NCBI GenBank assembly: GCA_024234975.1 | Contig: JACKNH010000004.1 | Span: 62,001 to 126,000 of the forward strand | DNA length: 64,000 nt | Reading direction: 5' to 3' | From: Gammaproteobacteria bacterium | GTDB taxonomy: Bacteria; Pseudomonadota; Gammaproteobacteria; Ga0077536 | Program-made: the position numbers and the translations under genes | Notes under the pieces: model-generated | Told to the model about the DNA's origin: nothing | The model's database searches: none | What the model saw: the letters and a program-made list of their open reading frames with translations, nothing else | In this document: positions 8,738-15,843 of the stretch, one piece after another | Numbering within the stretch: the first letter of the stretch is position 1 | How the letters are laid out: every line of letters starts with the position of its first letter

Positions 8738-9090
8738 GTCGGCAGGGCCGCTGTACGCGTCTGCCGGATTTCGACCCGGCCCCAACGGGCTGCCGGAATA
8801 TCGGCTGCGATACGGATGGCATCGTTCAGATCCCGTGCGCGTATCAGGAAGAATCCCACCGGCTGCGATTGCCCCGGGGCCAGCGCCGAATGATCCGATA
8901 CCGCCAGCGCACCATGTGAGATGGTCAGGGTGGTGGCGCCGTTGGAGGGCGGCAGACCCCCGCTCACCAGCAGCTGACGTTTACGCTGTAATGTACCGCT
9001 GAATTCGGCAATTTCGGCAGCCGCAGCCGGCGAGTCCGCCACCGCAAGTGCGGCGTCATCGGCATAGACAAGGCAGAGGTATTGCAGCAT
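8734..9090 (-). CDS. YCII family protein, first gene of the ECF42 operon
   Basis: A 118-residue YCII-superfamily protein: MLQYLCLVYADDAALA resembles the YCII first strand, and SQPVGFFLIRARDLNDAIRI followed by IPAARWGRVEIR matches the second half. The usual DGPFAE block is degenerate here (ISHGALAVSDHSALAPG), unlike the second YCII protein at 4783-5151, so the two may have diverged in ligand or partner. The frame is open upstream to 9357, but ATG 9090 matches the family start. Its stop overlaps the sigma factor start by 4 bases, so the two are made together. Confidence 0.85.
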   Translation of the reverse strand: MLQYLCLVYADDAALAVADSPAAAAEIAEFSGTLQRKRQLLVSGGLPPSNGATTLTISHGALAVSDHSALAPGQSQPVGFFLIRARDLNDAIRIAADIPAARWGRVEIRQTRTAALPT

Positions 9091-9227
9091 GGTCGGGGCC
9101 CGGTTCTGACATATTAATGAGTGGTCGAATGCCAGCGTCGAAATTCGACACGATTGCCGGGCACGGTCCATGCCGATGAGGTTCAAATCGGTGGTGGTCT
9201 GCGCTAAGGTCGTTGCAGCAGCCTGGC

Positions 9228-9253
9228 GGACAATCACCGCCGGGCAATTGTCC
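9228..9253. promoter_or_regulatory. candidate operator between divergent genes
   Basis: In the 177-bp gap between the divergent YCII/ECF42 operon and the GFA gene, GGACAAT (9228-9234) and ATTGTCC (9247-9253) form perfect 7-bp arms with a 12-bp spacer. The right arm also lies inside the near-palindrome CCGGGCAATTGTCCCGG (9240-9256). The position, just upstream of the GTG at 9268, would suit a repressor. No regulator gene is adjacent, and such short arms may be chance. Confidence 0.3.
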
Positions 9254-9267
9254 CGGGAGACGACGGC

Positions 9268-9693
9268 GTGAATGACGGTACGGCAATGATTGGAAAATGC
9301 CTGTGTGGCGCGGTGACGCTCAAGGCGCCCAGATTGCAGCACGTGCATGCCTGCCACTGTGGCATGTGTCGGAAGTGGAGTGGTGGCCCGGGGCTGGTGG
9401 TGCCGTGTGGACCGGATATTGAATTGTCCGCTACTGAAAACCTGGCGACATACCGTTCATCGGAGTGGGCTGAGCGAGCCTTCTGTGCCCGATGTGGCAC
9501 TCACATCTACTACAAATTGCTGTCAACAGGCGATTTTTACGTTCCGGCCGGCCTGTTCGATGATGACGGTTCGTTCAGCATGGGCGAGCAGATCTTCATT
9601 GATCGGAAGCCCGATTGGTATTCGTTTGCCAATGAAACGCCGCAGCTGACCGAAGCGGAAGTGTTTGCGATGTTGGCGGGTGATTCCAACTGA
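9268..9693 (+). CDS. GFA/CENP-V family zinc protein
   Basis: A 141-residue protein of the GFA (glutathione-dependent formaldehyde-activating enzyme-like) family. The zinc-binding cysteines are visible in order: GKCLCGAVTL (CxC), HACHCGMCRKWSGG (CxxC) and FCARCGTHIYY (CxxC). The fold is a beta-tent with structural and possibly catalytic zinc; most members have no demonstrated formaldehyde activity. The start is GTG 9268 with GGGAGA about 8 bases upstream; ATG 9286 is an alternative. It is divergent from the ECF42 operon. Confidence 0.9.
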   Translation: MNDGTAMIGKCLCGAVTLKAPRLQHVHACHCGMCRKWSGGPGLVVPCGPDIELSATENLATYRSSEWAERAFCARCGTHIYYKLLSTGDFYVPAGLFDDDGSFSMGEQIFIDRKPDWYSFANETPQLTEAEVFAMLAGDSN

Positions 9694-9780
9694 ACCTGCT
9701 GTCAACTCAACAAGGCCGGGTGAGCCGCGCGCGGCAACCCGGTGATCGAAATAACGTATGGCGTAATCAAGGAGAAGCAG

Positions 9781-10068
9781 ATGTCCAACGAAGGTTACCA
9801 TGAGCCGATTGCGGAGCTGTCCGCCGCCACCCGCGATATGCATCGCGCAATTGTGTCATTGATGGAAGAGCTGGAAGCGGTGGACTGGTACAACCAGCGT
9901 GTGGATGCCTGTCAGGACAAGGAACTGCGCGCTATCCTCGTACACAATCGCGACGAAGAGAAAGAGCATGCGGCCATGGTCCTGGAGTGGATCCGCCGCC
10001 GCGATCCGAAGTTCGACAAAGAGTTGAAGGACTACCTGTTCACCGACAAGACCATCGCGCACGAATAG
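9781..10068 (+). CDS. encapsulated-ferritin-type (EncFtn) ferroxidase without targeting tail
   Basis: A 95-residue two-helix ferritin-like protein. HRAIVSLMEELEAVDWYNQR and HNRDEEKEHAAMVLEWIRR match EncFtn, whose subunits pair to form a ferroxidase site and assemble as a ring of dimers. By comparison with the Rhodospirillum rubrum protein, the di-iron ligands correspond to E30, E60 and H63, and the entry-site residues to E29, E32 and W36; all are present. EncFtn normally carries a C-terminal encapsulin-loading peptide; this one ends right after LFTDKTIAHE. No encapsulin shell gene lies in the window. A strong AAGGAGAAGCAG Shine-Dalgarno precedes ATG 9781. Iron oxidation and sequestration is likely but unproven. 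Confidence 0.9.
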   Translation: MSNEGYHEPIAELSAATRDMHRAIVSLMEELEAVDWYNQRVDACQDKELRAILVHNRDEEKEHAAMVLEWIRRRDPKFDKELKDYLFTDKTIAHE

Positions 10069-10098
10069 CGCGGGTGTTGGCCTGCCGGCGGCCGGGCA

Positions 10099-10644
10099 AT
10101 GACAGACAAGGTAGCAGCCGTGATGGAAAACGTTGATGCCGTTCTGTCCGAACTCGGTATCGATATCTGCCTGTTGCAGCAACGGGGTTTGCGGCGTCAT
10201 CCGCAGGCCCCGGTGCTGGAGGCGGTTGCGTGCGGCAATGATGGGCGGGAGCATCGCCTGGCGCCGGCCGCGGCACAGGCCTGGCGCGTGATGCGGTCCG
10301 CTGCCGCCAGCGACGGAATTCAACTCGATGTCATCAGTGCGTACCGATCCGTGGCGCGCCAGGCGGAGATCATCCGGGCGCAGCTTGCCGCAGGTCGCCG
10401 TCTGGTTGACGTACTCACCGTACTTGCCGCGCCGGGATACAGTGAGCACCACACAGGGCGTGCCGTCGATATCTCCACGCCGGGGATCAAAGCAGTGCAG
10501 GTCGAGTTTGAACAGACCGCGGCTTTTGCATGGCTGATGACTCACGCCGCCGATTTTGGCTTTCGCTTGTCGTATCCGCGTGACAATGCCGAAGGTTATC
10601 AGTACGAGCCGTGGCACTGGTGCTTCCACGCGCCGGCGGTTTGA
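10099..10644 (+). CDS. VanY-type (M15B) D,D-carboxypeptidase-like protein
   Basis: A 181-residue protein of the peptidase M15B/VanY family. The zinc motif is seen as SEHHTGRAVDIS (His and Asp ligands), and the last His with its catalytic neighbour as EPWHWCFH. The preceding DVISAYRSVARQAEIIRAQL is the conserved family helix. Members trim D-Ala from peptidoglycan stem peptides. No signal peptide or membrane anchor is visible, which is odd for a cell-wall enzyme; the true start could be ATG 10123, which has AAGGTAG upstream. It begins 30 bases after the EncFtn gene. Confidence 0.87.
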   Translation: MTDKVAAVMENVDAVLSELGIDICLLQQRGLRRHPQAPVLEAVACGNDGREHRLAPAAAQAWRVMRSAAASDGIQLDVISAYRSVARQAEIIRAQLAAGRRLVDVLTVLAAPGYSEHHTGRAVDISTPGIKAVQVEFEQTAAFAWLMTHAADFGFRLSYPRDNAEGYQYEPWHWCFHAPAV

Positions 10645-10764
10645 TTACGCACTGAATTGGCGCGTTGACTGCGCTGCACCCCGCCACTGGATAAAGTCAG
10701 AAGTCCCTGCAACAGTAATGGAAGAGCGGATATTCAACGGCGGCGCTCGACCGCGGAGAACAGC

Positions 10765-11775
10765 ATGAGCATTCCAGCAAGTATTCGAACCAGCACTGCA
10801 TCGCTTTACCCGCGACTGACCCAGTTGCGCAAGACTCTACACGAGCCGCGAATCAAGACCATGGCGCTGGAATCGATCAGGCAACGCAACGCGCTGCTCG
10901 ATACGGTGTTCTACGATGTCGGCTGCATCGCAAAGCACGAGGCGGAGTGGCTCAGCCCCTGGCTGGCGCGGGAAGGCAGTATCGTCGTCGTGCCGCCGTC
11001 CGGTGGTCCGGATCTCCGGGTATGGTCGAGCGCGGGCGAATTTCTCGCTGCGGGCGGTGATATGGTCAACACGGTTGTTGTCGCCGGCGTCGGTAGTTCA
11101 GCGTTGGGCGCGGCGGCGTTTGCACGTAACGTCGCGGACTTTACCGGCAAACCGGTTGCTGCGATTGTTTCCGGTTATGGCCTGGCCGATGTACTGACCG
11201 AAGCCATGGGTGGGTGGTTCTGGTTTGGCATGCTCAACAGCATGCGCCATTTGTTCGAAAATCTGGATGAAGCGACACGGTTTCCTCAACCCCAGGCAGA
11301 TCTCACGCGCCTGAGTCGTGATACTGCCACGCTGGTAACGCTGTTGCGTGACAGACGTTTCAAGCCGACGCTGATTGCCGGTCATTCCAAAGGCAATCTC
11401 GTGATCTCCGAAGCGCTGTATGCGCTCACTGCCGCCCACCCGAAGTTGGCCGAAGAACACGCCGCGCGTTGTGATGTCGTGACCATCAGCGCGCGTATCG
11501 GTATGCCACGACCGTTCAGCAGCGTCATCGATATCATCGGCCAGTACGATGCCTTCGGAGCACTGAACTCCCGCCCGGATATTGCGCCGGAGCTGGTCGT
11601 GGCCAATGCCTGGCACAGCACCAACAAGGAATTTGCGTGGTCGATGGGCCTGGATGTCACCCAGGCGTTGCGCCATGTTGCAGACCAGTTGGGCGGCGCC
11701 GCGGCATCGCGCTCGCGCGCATGGCGACCAGCGATGGCCGATGTGCCCCAGCTGATGACTGCCGCGTTGGCATGA
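10765..11775 (+). CDS. putative alpha/beta-hydrolase fold protein, unknown substrate
   Basis: A 336-residue soluble protein with no signal peptide. The stretch TLIAGHSKGNLVISEALYAL has the strand-GxSxG-helix nucleophile elbow (G-H-S-K-G) of serine hydrolases. Candidate acid and His residues are the Asp of IIGQYDAFGALNS and the His of NAWHSTNKEFAW, in the correct order. Before it, a Gly/Ala-rich stretch (VVVAGVGSSALGAAAFARNV) could be a membrane-associating helix or Rossmann-like strand. I do not recognise a named family. GGAGAACAGC precedes ATG 10765. It is flanked by the VanY-like gene 120 bases upstream and a small membrane protein downstream. Confidence 0.7.
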   Translation: MSIPASIRTSTASLYPRLTQLRKTLHEPRIKTMALESIRQRNALLDTVFYDVGCIAKHEAEWLSPWLAREGSIVVVPPSGGPDLRVWSSAGEFLAAGGDMVNTVVVAGVGSSALGAAAFARNVADFTGKPVAAIVSGYGLADVLTEAMGGWFWFGMLNSMRHLFENLDEATRFPQPQADLTRLSRDTATLVTLLRDRRFKPTLIAGHSKGNLVISEALYALTAAHPKLAEEHAARCDVVTISARIGMPRPFSSVIDIIGQYDAFGALNSRPDIAPELVVANAWHSTNKEFAWSMGLDVTQALRHVADQLGGAAASRSRAWRPAMADVPQLMTAALA

Positions 11776-11842
11776 TGCGCTGATTCGCTGATGGACGGCG
11801 GGCGCGAGCGATGTGCCCACTGCGATGTGGAGAGTTGAAGAC

Positions 11843-12196
11843 ATGCGACGATTCATCGTTCATCTGGTTGTCAGCGCACTCATCCTGTTGCTGGTAGCGG
11901 AGTTCGTGCCGGGAATCAGCATCAACGGGTTCGGCGTGGCGTTGCTGGGCGCGCTGGCGCTCGGTTTTGTAAATTTCACAGTGCGACCGGTGCTGGTATT
12001 ACTGACGTTGCCGCTGACCTTCCTGACCCTTGGCCTGTTTCTGATAGTGATCAATGCGTTGATGCTGGGCCTGGCCGCCACGCTGGTGCCTCAGTTCACC
12101 GTGACCAGCGCCGGCGCGGCCTTTGTCGGCGCGATTCTGCTGTCGTTATTCAACCTGGTGGCGGATGCGGTGTTGAATCCTGAAAAGGACGATTGA
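11843..12196 (+). CDS. phage-holin-family (superfamily IV) membrane protein
   Basis: A 117-residue membrane protein of the four-helix 'phage holin family' (DUF/PF04020 type), common in bacterial chromosomes and unrelated to phage lysis in most cases. Four hydrophobic segments are visible: about residues 3-22, 27-45, 53-78 and 92-112. The conserved NFTVRPVLVLLTLPLTFLTL lies between helices 2 and 3. ATG 11843 is preceded by GGAGAG at about 10 bases. The function is unknown. Confidence 0.87.
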   Translation: MRRFIVHLVVSALILLLVAEFVPGISINGFGVALLGALALGFVNFTVRPVLVLLTLPLTFLTLGLFLIVINALMLGLAATLVPQFTVTSAGAAFVGAILLSLFNLVADAVLNPEKDD

Positions 12197-12307
12197 GGCA
12201 GGCTGTGTCGCATCGAGGCACATCACGTTGCCTGTACTCGAAGGTGCCGATGTTTTGACGGATAATCGGCGCATCGCATTCAATTCATCGAACACAGGAT
12301 TTTCATC

Positions 12308-12790
12308 ATGGCGCTGTTCCCTCTGACAACGGCCAAATCCCGCCTGCTGGCGGCCGCGGTATTCGCCGGCTGCGGCTTCATTGTGACTTTCACGCCGTAC
12401 CCGCGCCCGGCGGTCATCGCCTGGTTGATCATGGCCTTGTTCATCGTCGGCGCCATCGCAGGTGTCAAACTGCTGGAAGCGTTGCCGTTCCCTCCACGCG
12501 GGAAACGTTACGTCGCCTTCACGATATTCGTCGCCGCGTTTCTCTCCATGACCGCTGAAATCACAATGATGCGCAATAGCGAAACGATGCTGAATTTTCT
12601 CATTCCGTTGCTGATCATGTTGTGCTGGAGTGCGGTGTTCTATCTGATGTGGGCGTTTGTCCAGGCGCAAAGCGAACCTGTGGTGGAAGCGGCGCCAGTA
12701 CCACAGGCGCCCGAGCCCGAGGTCCAACCGAAACCGCAGCCAAAACCGGCGACGCAGTTGAGTGATCCGGATCTCATTGAACGGTTGTGA
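12308..12790 (+). CDS. four-helix membrane protein with Pro-rich tail, unknown function
   Basis: A 160-residue membrane protein that I cannot assign to a family. Four hydrophobic segments are seen (about residues 10-28, 36-54, 66-82 and 92-115), followed by an acidic, Pro/Gln-rich cytoplasmic or periplasmic tail (PEPEVQPKPQPKPA) and a short charged end DPDLIERL. The Pro-Lys repeats recall periplasm-spanning linkers but are very short. Its stop overlaps the GTG of the following GNAT gene (GTGA at 12787-12790), so the two proteins are probably made together. Confidence 0.75.
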   Translation: MALFPLTTAKSRLLAAAVFAGCGFIVTFTPYPRPAVIAWLIMALFIVGAIAGVKLLEALPFPPRGKRYVAFTIFVAAFLSMTAEITMMRNSETMLNFLIPLLIMLCWSAVFYLMWAFVQAQSEPVVEAAPVPQAPEPEVQPKPQPKPATQLSDPDLIERL

Positions 12791-13227
12791 GCAGCAACGC
12801 ACTTCAGCTCACCGTCGTGCCGGCGGATTTCGCCGGCTTGCGCGAACGCTTGATCGCCATCCGCAAGCAGGTGTTCGTCGCAGAACAAGGCATACCGTTG
12901 GAGATTGAACTGGATGAGCGCGACGTCCACTGCCGCCACGTGCTGGTGGTGGCAGACGGCACCGATGTGGGAACAGGGCGGATCGACATCGAGCGCGGTG
13001 GCAGAATCGGCCGCGTGGCCGTGTTGAAGACATGGCGGCGGCGTGGCGTGGGTGAGGCCGTCATGCAAGGTCTGCATGATATCGCCAGGGCGGCGGGGCT
13101 TGCGCGGGTTTATTGTCATGCCCAGGAATCAGCAGTGCCGTTCTACCTTTCGCTGGGTTACCAGGCAGAAGGAGAGTCATTTCTTGAAGTCGGCATAGTG
13201 CATCTGCCGCTGGCTTTGAAGCTGTAA
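12787..13227 (+). CDS. GNAT family N-acetyltransferase
   Basis: A 146-residue acetyltransferase of the GNAT superfamily. The acetyl-CoA pyrophosphate-binding motif A is VAVLKTWRRRGVGEAVMQGL (R-R-x-G-x-G/A type, here RRRGVG), and the C-terminal ESAVPFYLSLGYQAEGESF is motif B. The N-terminal RKQVFVAEQGIPLEIELD segment resembles the ElaA/YjcF subgroup. The acceptor is unknown. The GTG start overlaps the previous stop by 4 bases. The stop is followed at once by the dispersed repeat. Confidence 0.9.
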   Translation: MSSNALQLTVVPADFAGLRERLIAIRKQVFVAEQGIPLEIELDERDVHCRHVLVVADGTDVGTGRIDIERGGRIGRVAVLKTWRRRGVGEAVMQGLHDIARAAGLARVYCHAQESAVPFYLSLGYQAEGESFLEVGIVHLPLALKL

Positions 13228-13430
13228 GAAAAGGTTCCTCGCCCAACGCCGGGGAAATCCGCACGGGCTTTGTATTCCTGCTCCGTCATTCCGGACGTGC
13301 CCGCGAAGGGGGCGCGAGCAGGACTCCATGTGGCTTGGAGGCAGGCCCTGTGGATCCCGGCACACCGCTGCGCGGTGTCCGGGATCACGAAAGAAGGGGG
13401 CTGCGCGGTGTCGGGATGGCGGAAAAAAAA
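13228..13430. repeat. dispersed intergenic repeat, copy 1
   Basis: About 200 bases that align with a second copy at 27760-27985. Both begin with an A-rich stretch right after a plus-strand stop, share CCCAACGCCGGGGAAATCC and CCATGTGGCTTGGAGGCAGG, and end in GGGATGGCGGAAAAAAA. The segment GGATCCCGG...CCGGGATC folds on itself with the core ACACCGCTGCGCGGTGT. The unit TGCGCGGTGTCCGGGAT plus an A/G-rich tail is tandemly repeated, twice here and three times in copy 2. Both copies lie between convergent genes and abut a minus-strand terminator. Small open frames inside it are by-products. Confidence 0.85.
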
Positions 13431-13452
13431 GCCCCGCCGGAGCGGGGCTTTT
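13423..13452 (-). terminator. intrinsic terminator of hppA
   Basis: GCCCCGC (13431-13437) and GCGGGGC (13442-13448) form a 7-bp GC stem with a 4-base loop. On the minus strand the hairpin is followed by eight T residues (A tract 13423-13430), a textbook intrinsic terminator 25 bases after the hppA stop. On the plus strand a shorter T tract follows, so it may also stop the GNAT transcript. Confidence 0.9.
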
Positions 13453-13476
13453 GCTACTGCGTAACGCTGTGCCGGA

Positions 13477-15513
13477 TTACAGCAGCGGCACGATCAGCAA
13501 CGCGACGATGTTGATGATCTTGATCAGCGGGTTGACGGCCGGGCCGGCGGTGTCCTTATAGGGATCGCCGACGGTGTCACCGGTCACGGACGCCTTGTGT
13601 GTTTCCGAGCCCTTGCCACCGTAGTTCCCGTCTTCGATGTACTTCTTGGCGTTATCCCACGCACCACCACCGGTACACATGGAAATCGCCACGAAGATAC
13701 CGGTCACGATGGTGCCCATCAACATGCCACCGACGGCCATACGGGCAGCGTCCTCGCCCATCAGCAGCTTGATCGCGAATGCGAGGACAAGCGGCGTCAA
13801 GACCGGCAGCACGGACGGCAGGATCATCTCCTTGATTGCGGCGCGGGTCAGCAGGTCGACAGCGCGGCCGTATTCCGGCTTGGCGGTGCCTTCCATGATG
13901 CCCGGGATTTCGCGGAACTGGCGGCGGACTTCCACGACCACCGAACCTGCCGCGCGGCCGACGGCTTCCATGGCCATGGCGCCGAACAGGTAAGGAATCA
14001 GGCCACCGACAAACAGGCCGATGATGACGGCCGGTTGTTCCAGGCTGAACTCCACCAGTTTGCCTTGTGCATCCAGGCTGTGGGTGAAGTCAGCGAACAA
14101 CACCAGCGCGGCGAGACCGGCTGAACCGATGGCATAACCCTTGGTCACGGCCTTGGTGGTGTTGCCGACCGCGTCCAGCGGATCGGTGATGCCGCGGATT
14201 TCCGGGCCAAGCTCCGCCATTTCCGCGATGCCACCGGCGTTATCCGTGATCGGGCCATAGGCGTCCAGTGCGACAATGATGCCGGCCATCGACAGCATTG
14301 AAGTTGCAGCGATCGCAATGCCATATAAACCTGCGAGCGTATACGAGCCCCAGATGGCGATACACACCGACAACACCGGCAATGCGGTCGACTTCATCGA
14401 CACCGCGATACCGGCAATGATGTTGGTGGCATGGCCGGTCTGCGATGCTTCGGCAACGTAGCGCACCGGACGGAACTCGGTGCCGGTGTAGTACTCGGTG
14501 ATCCACACCATGGCCGCGGTCAGCACCAGACCGATGATGGCGCAGCCGAAGATGTTCATCACCGAGATGCCTTCGATGCCACCGAACATCCAGTTGGTGA
14601 CCGGGTAAAACGCCACCGCGGCAATCACGCCGGCTATTGCGAGGCCCCGGTACAAGGCGTTCATGATCTTGCCGCCGTCGCTGGCTTTGACACCGAGCGA
14701 ACCGACTACTGAAGCAATGATGGATACACCACCAAGCACCAGCGGATACAGAATTGCATTGGCGCCGGCCTGCGGCAGCATCAACACGCCGAGCAACATG
14801 GTGGCGATGACGGTTACCGCGTAGGTTTCGAACAGGTCCGCGGCCATGCCGGCGCAGTCGCCAACGTTGTCACCGACGTTGTCAGCAATAACGGCCGGGT
14901 TGCGCGGGTCATCTTCGGGGATGCCGGCTTCCACTTTACCGACCAGGTCGGCGCCGACGTCAGCGCCCTTGGTGAAGATGCCACCGCCGAGTCGGGCGAA
15001 GATGGAAATCAGCGAACTGCCGAAAGCCAGGCCGACCAGGGGATGCAGCATTTCAACCGACGCGGAGCCGTCGTCCAGAAAATGGTAGTAACCCGCCACA
15101 CCGAGCAGACCCAGACCGACGACCAGCATGCCGGTGATGGAGCCGCCACGGAAGGCGACCTGAAGCGCAGCATTCAAACCCTTCTTTGCCGCTTCCGCAG
15201 TCCGCAGGTTGGAACGGACGGAGATGTTCATGCCGATGAAGCCGGCGGCGCCGGACAACACCGCGCCGATCACAAAGCCGATAGCGGTCTTGAGGTCCAG
15301 TGCAATTGCAATGACAACGGCGAGAACGACACCGACGATACCGATGGTGGTGTACTGGCGATTGAGATACGCGGAAGCGCCTTGCTGAACGGCCGCGGCG
15401 ATTTCGCGCATCCGTTCGTTGCCTTCCGGTTGAGACAGAATCCAACGGACTTGCCATGCGCCGTAAACGACGGCGAACAGACCGCATAGCAATGCCAACC
15501 CGATTGCGGACAT
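13477..15513 (-). CDS. hppA: K+-insensitive H+-translocating membrane pyrophosphatase
   Basis: A 678-residue, roughly 16-helix inner-membrane pump that couples PPi hydrolysis to H+ export. Substrate-binding acidic motifs are intact: DVGADLVGKVEAGIPEDDP (residues 185-203), ADNVGDNVGDCAGMAADLFE and the C-terminal SVTGDTVGDPYKDTAGPA. The subclass switch GNTTKAVTKGYAIGSAG carries Lys at 454, where K+-dependent enzymes have Ala, so the enzyme should not need K+. GGGGGAAATCATA precedes ATG 15513. It follows pfp on the same strand but behind a terminator, so it has its own promoter or depends on read-through. Together they form a PPi-based energy-saving module. Confidence 0.97.
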   Translation of the reverse strand: MSAIGLALLCGLFAVVYGAWQVRWILSQPEGNERMREIAAAVQQGASAYLNRQYTTIGIVGVVLAVVIAIALDLKTAIGFVIGAVLSGAAGFIGMNISVRSNLRTAEAAKKGLNAALQVAFRGGSITGMLVVGLGLLGVAGYYHFLDDGSASVEMLHPLVGLAFGSSLISIFARLGGGIFTKGADVGADLVGKVEAGIPEDDPRNPAVIADNVGDNVGDCAGMAADLFETYAVTVIATMLLGVLMLPQAGANAILYPLVLGGVSIIASVVGSLGVKASDGGKIMNALYRGLAIAGVIAAVAFYPVTNWMFGGIEGISVMNIFGCAIIGLVLTAAMVWITEYYTGTEFRPVRYVAEASQTGHATNIIAGIAVSMKSTALPVLSVCIAIWGSYTLAGLYGIAIAATSMLSMAGIIVALDAYGPITDNAGGIAEMAELGPEIRGITDPLDAVGNTTKAVTKGYAIGSAGLAALVLFADFTHSLDAQGKLVEFSLEQPAVIIGLFVGGLIPYLFGAMAMEAVGRAAGSVVVEVRRQFREIPGIMEGTAKPEYGRAVDLLTRAAIKEMILPSVLPVLTPLVLAFAIKLLMGEDAARMAVGGMLMGTIVTGIFVAISMCTGGGAWDNAKKYIEDGNYGGKGSETHKASVTGDTVGDPYKDTAGPAVNPLIKIINIVALLIVPLL

Positions 15514-15843
15514 TATGATTTCCCCCTTTGCATATGATTGACTGACGGTTTGTACCTGAACTGCGCACTACATGAAGCAAATCGATTCTGGTACAGCGTG
15601 ATCACGTCGACCGGACCCACCGTCTGCCGGCACGAAGGCGGCGCCGGAATTCCTGGTCAGAAATTCCGTGACGTTTCCATGTCAGATGAATCCCGCGTGG
15701 ACGGTGCGGTAACGCCGGTTCGCTGTGCTGAACCTCCCAGAGCATTCATGGCATCTTAAAGAAAAAGGGCGGGTGATTCACCCGCCCTTTTGCGTTACGC
15801 AGCCGAGGCCGTCGATTGGACAAATGACCGCGGTTCGCTGCAA
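15514..15843. other. pfp-hppA intergenic region
   Basis: 330 bases between the pfp stop and the hppA start (both minus strand). The pfp-proximal part holds a strong terminator; the remaining 250 bases upstream of hppA must carry any promoter, but I see no convincing -35/-10 pair. No gene is recognised. Confidence 0.5.
15761..15793 (-). terminator. intrinsic terminator after pfp
   Basis: AAAAGGGCGGGTG (15763-15775) and CACCCGCCCTTTT (15779-15791) form a perfect 13-bp stem with a 3-base loop, about 50 bases downstream of the pfp stop. On the minus strand the stem ends in TTTTTC. The symmetrical A/T ends would let it work on both strands. Confidence 0.85.

Noticed and set aside
11843..12196. 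Prophage remnant suggested by the holin-family protein
   Set aside because: This four-helix family is common on chromosomes without phage; no integrase, capsid or lysis genes and no att-like repeats are present.
13270..13561. Short open frames inside repeat copy 1
   Set aside because: They arise from the repeat and terminator sequence; the same peptide-like pattern occurs in copy 2 in other frames.
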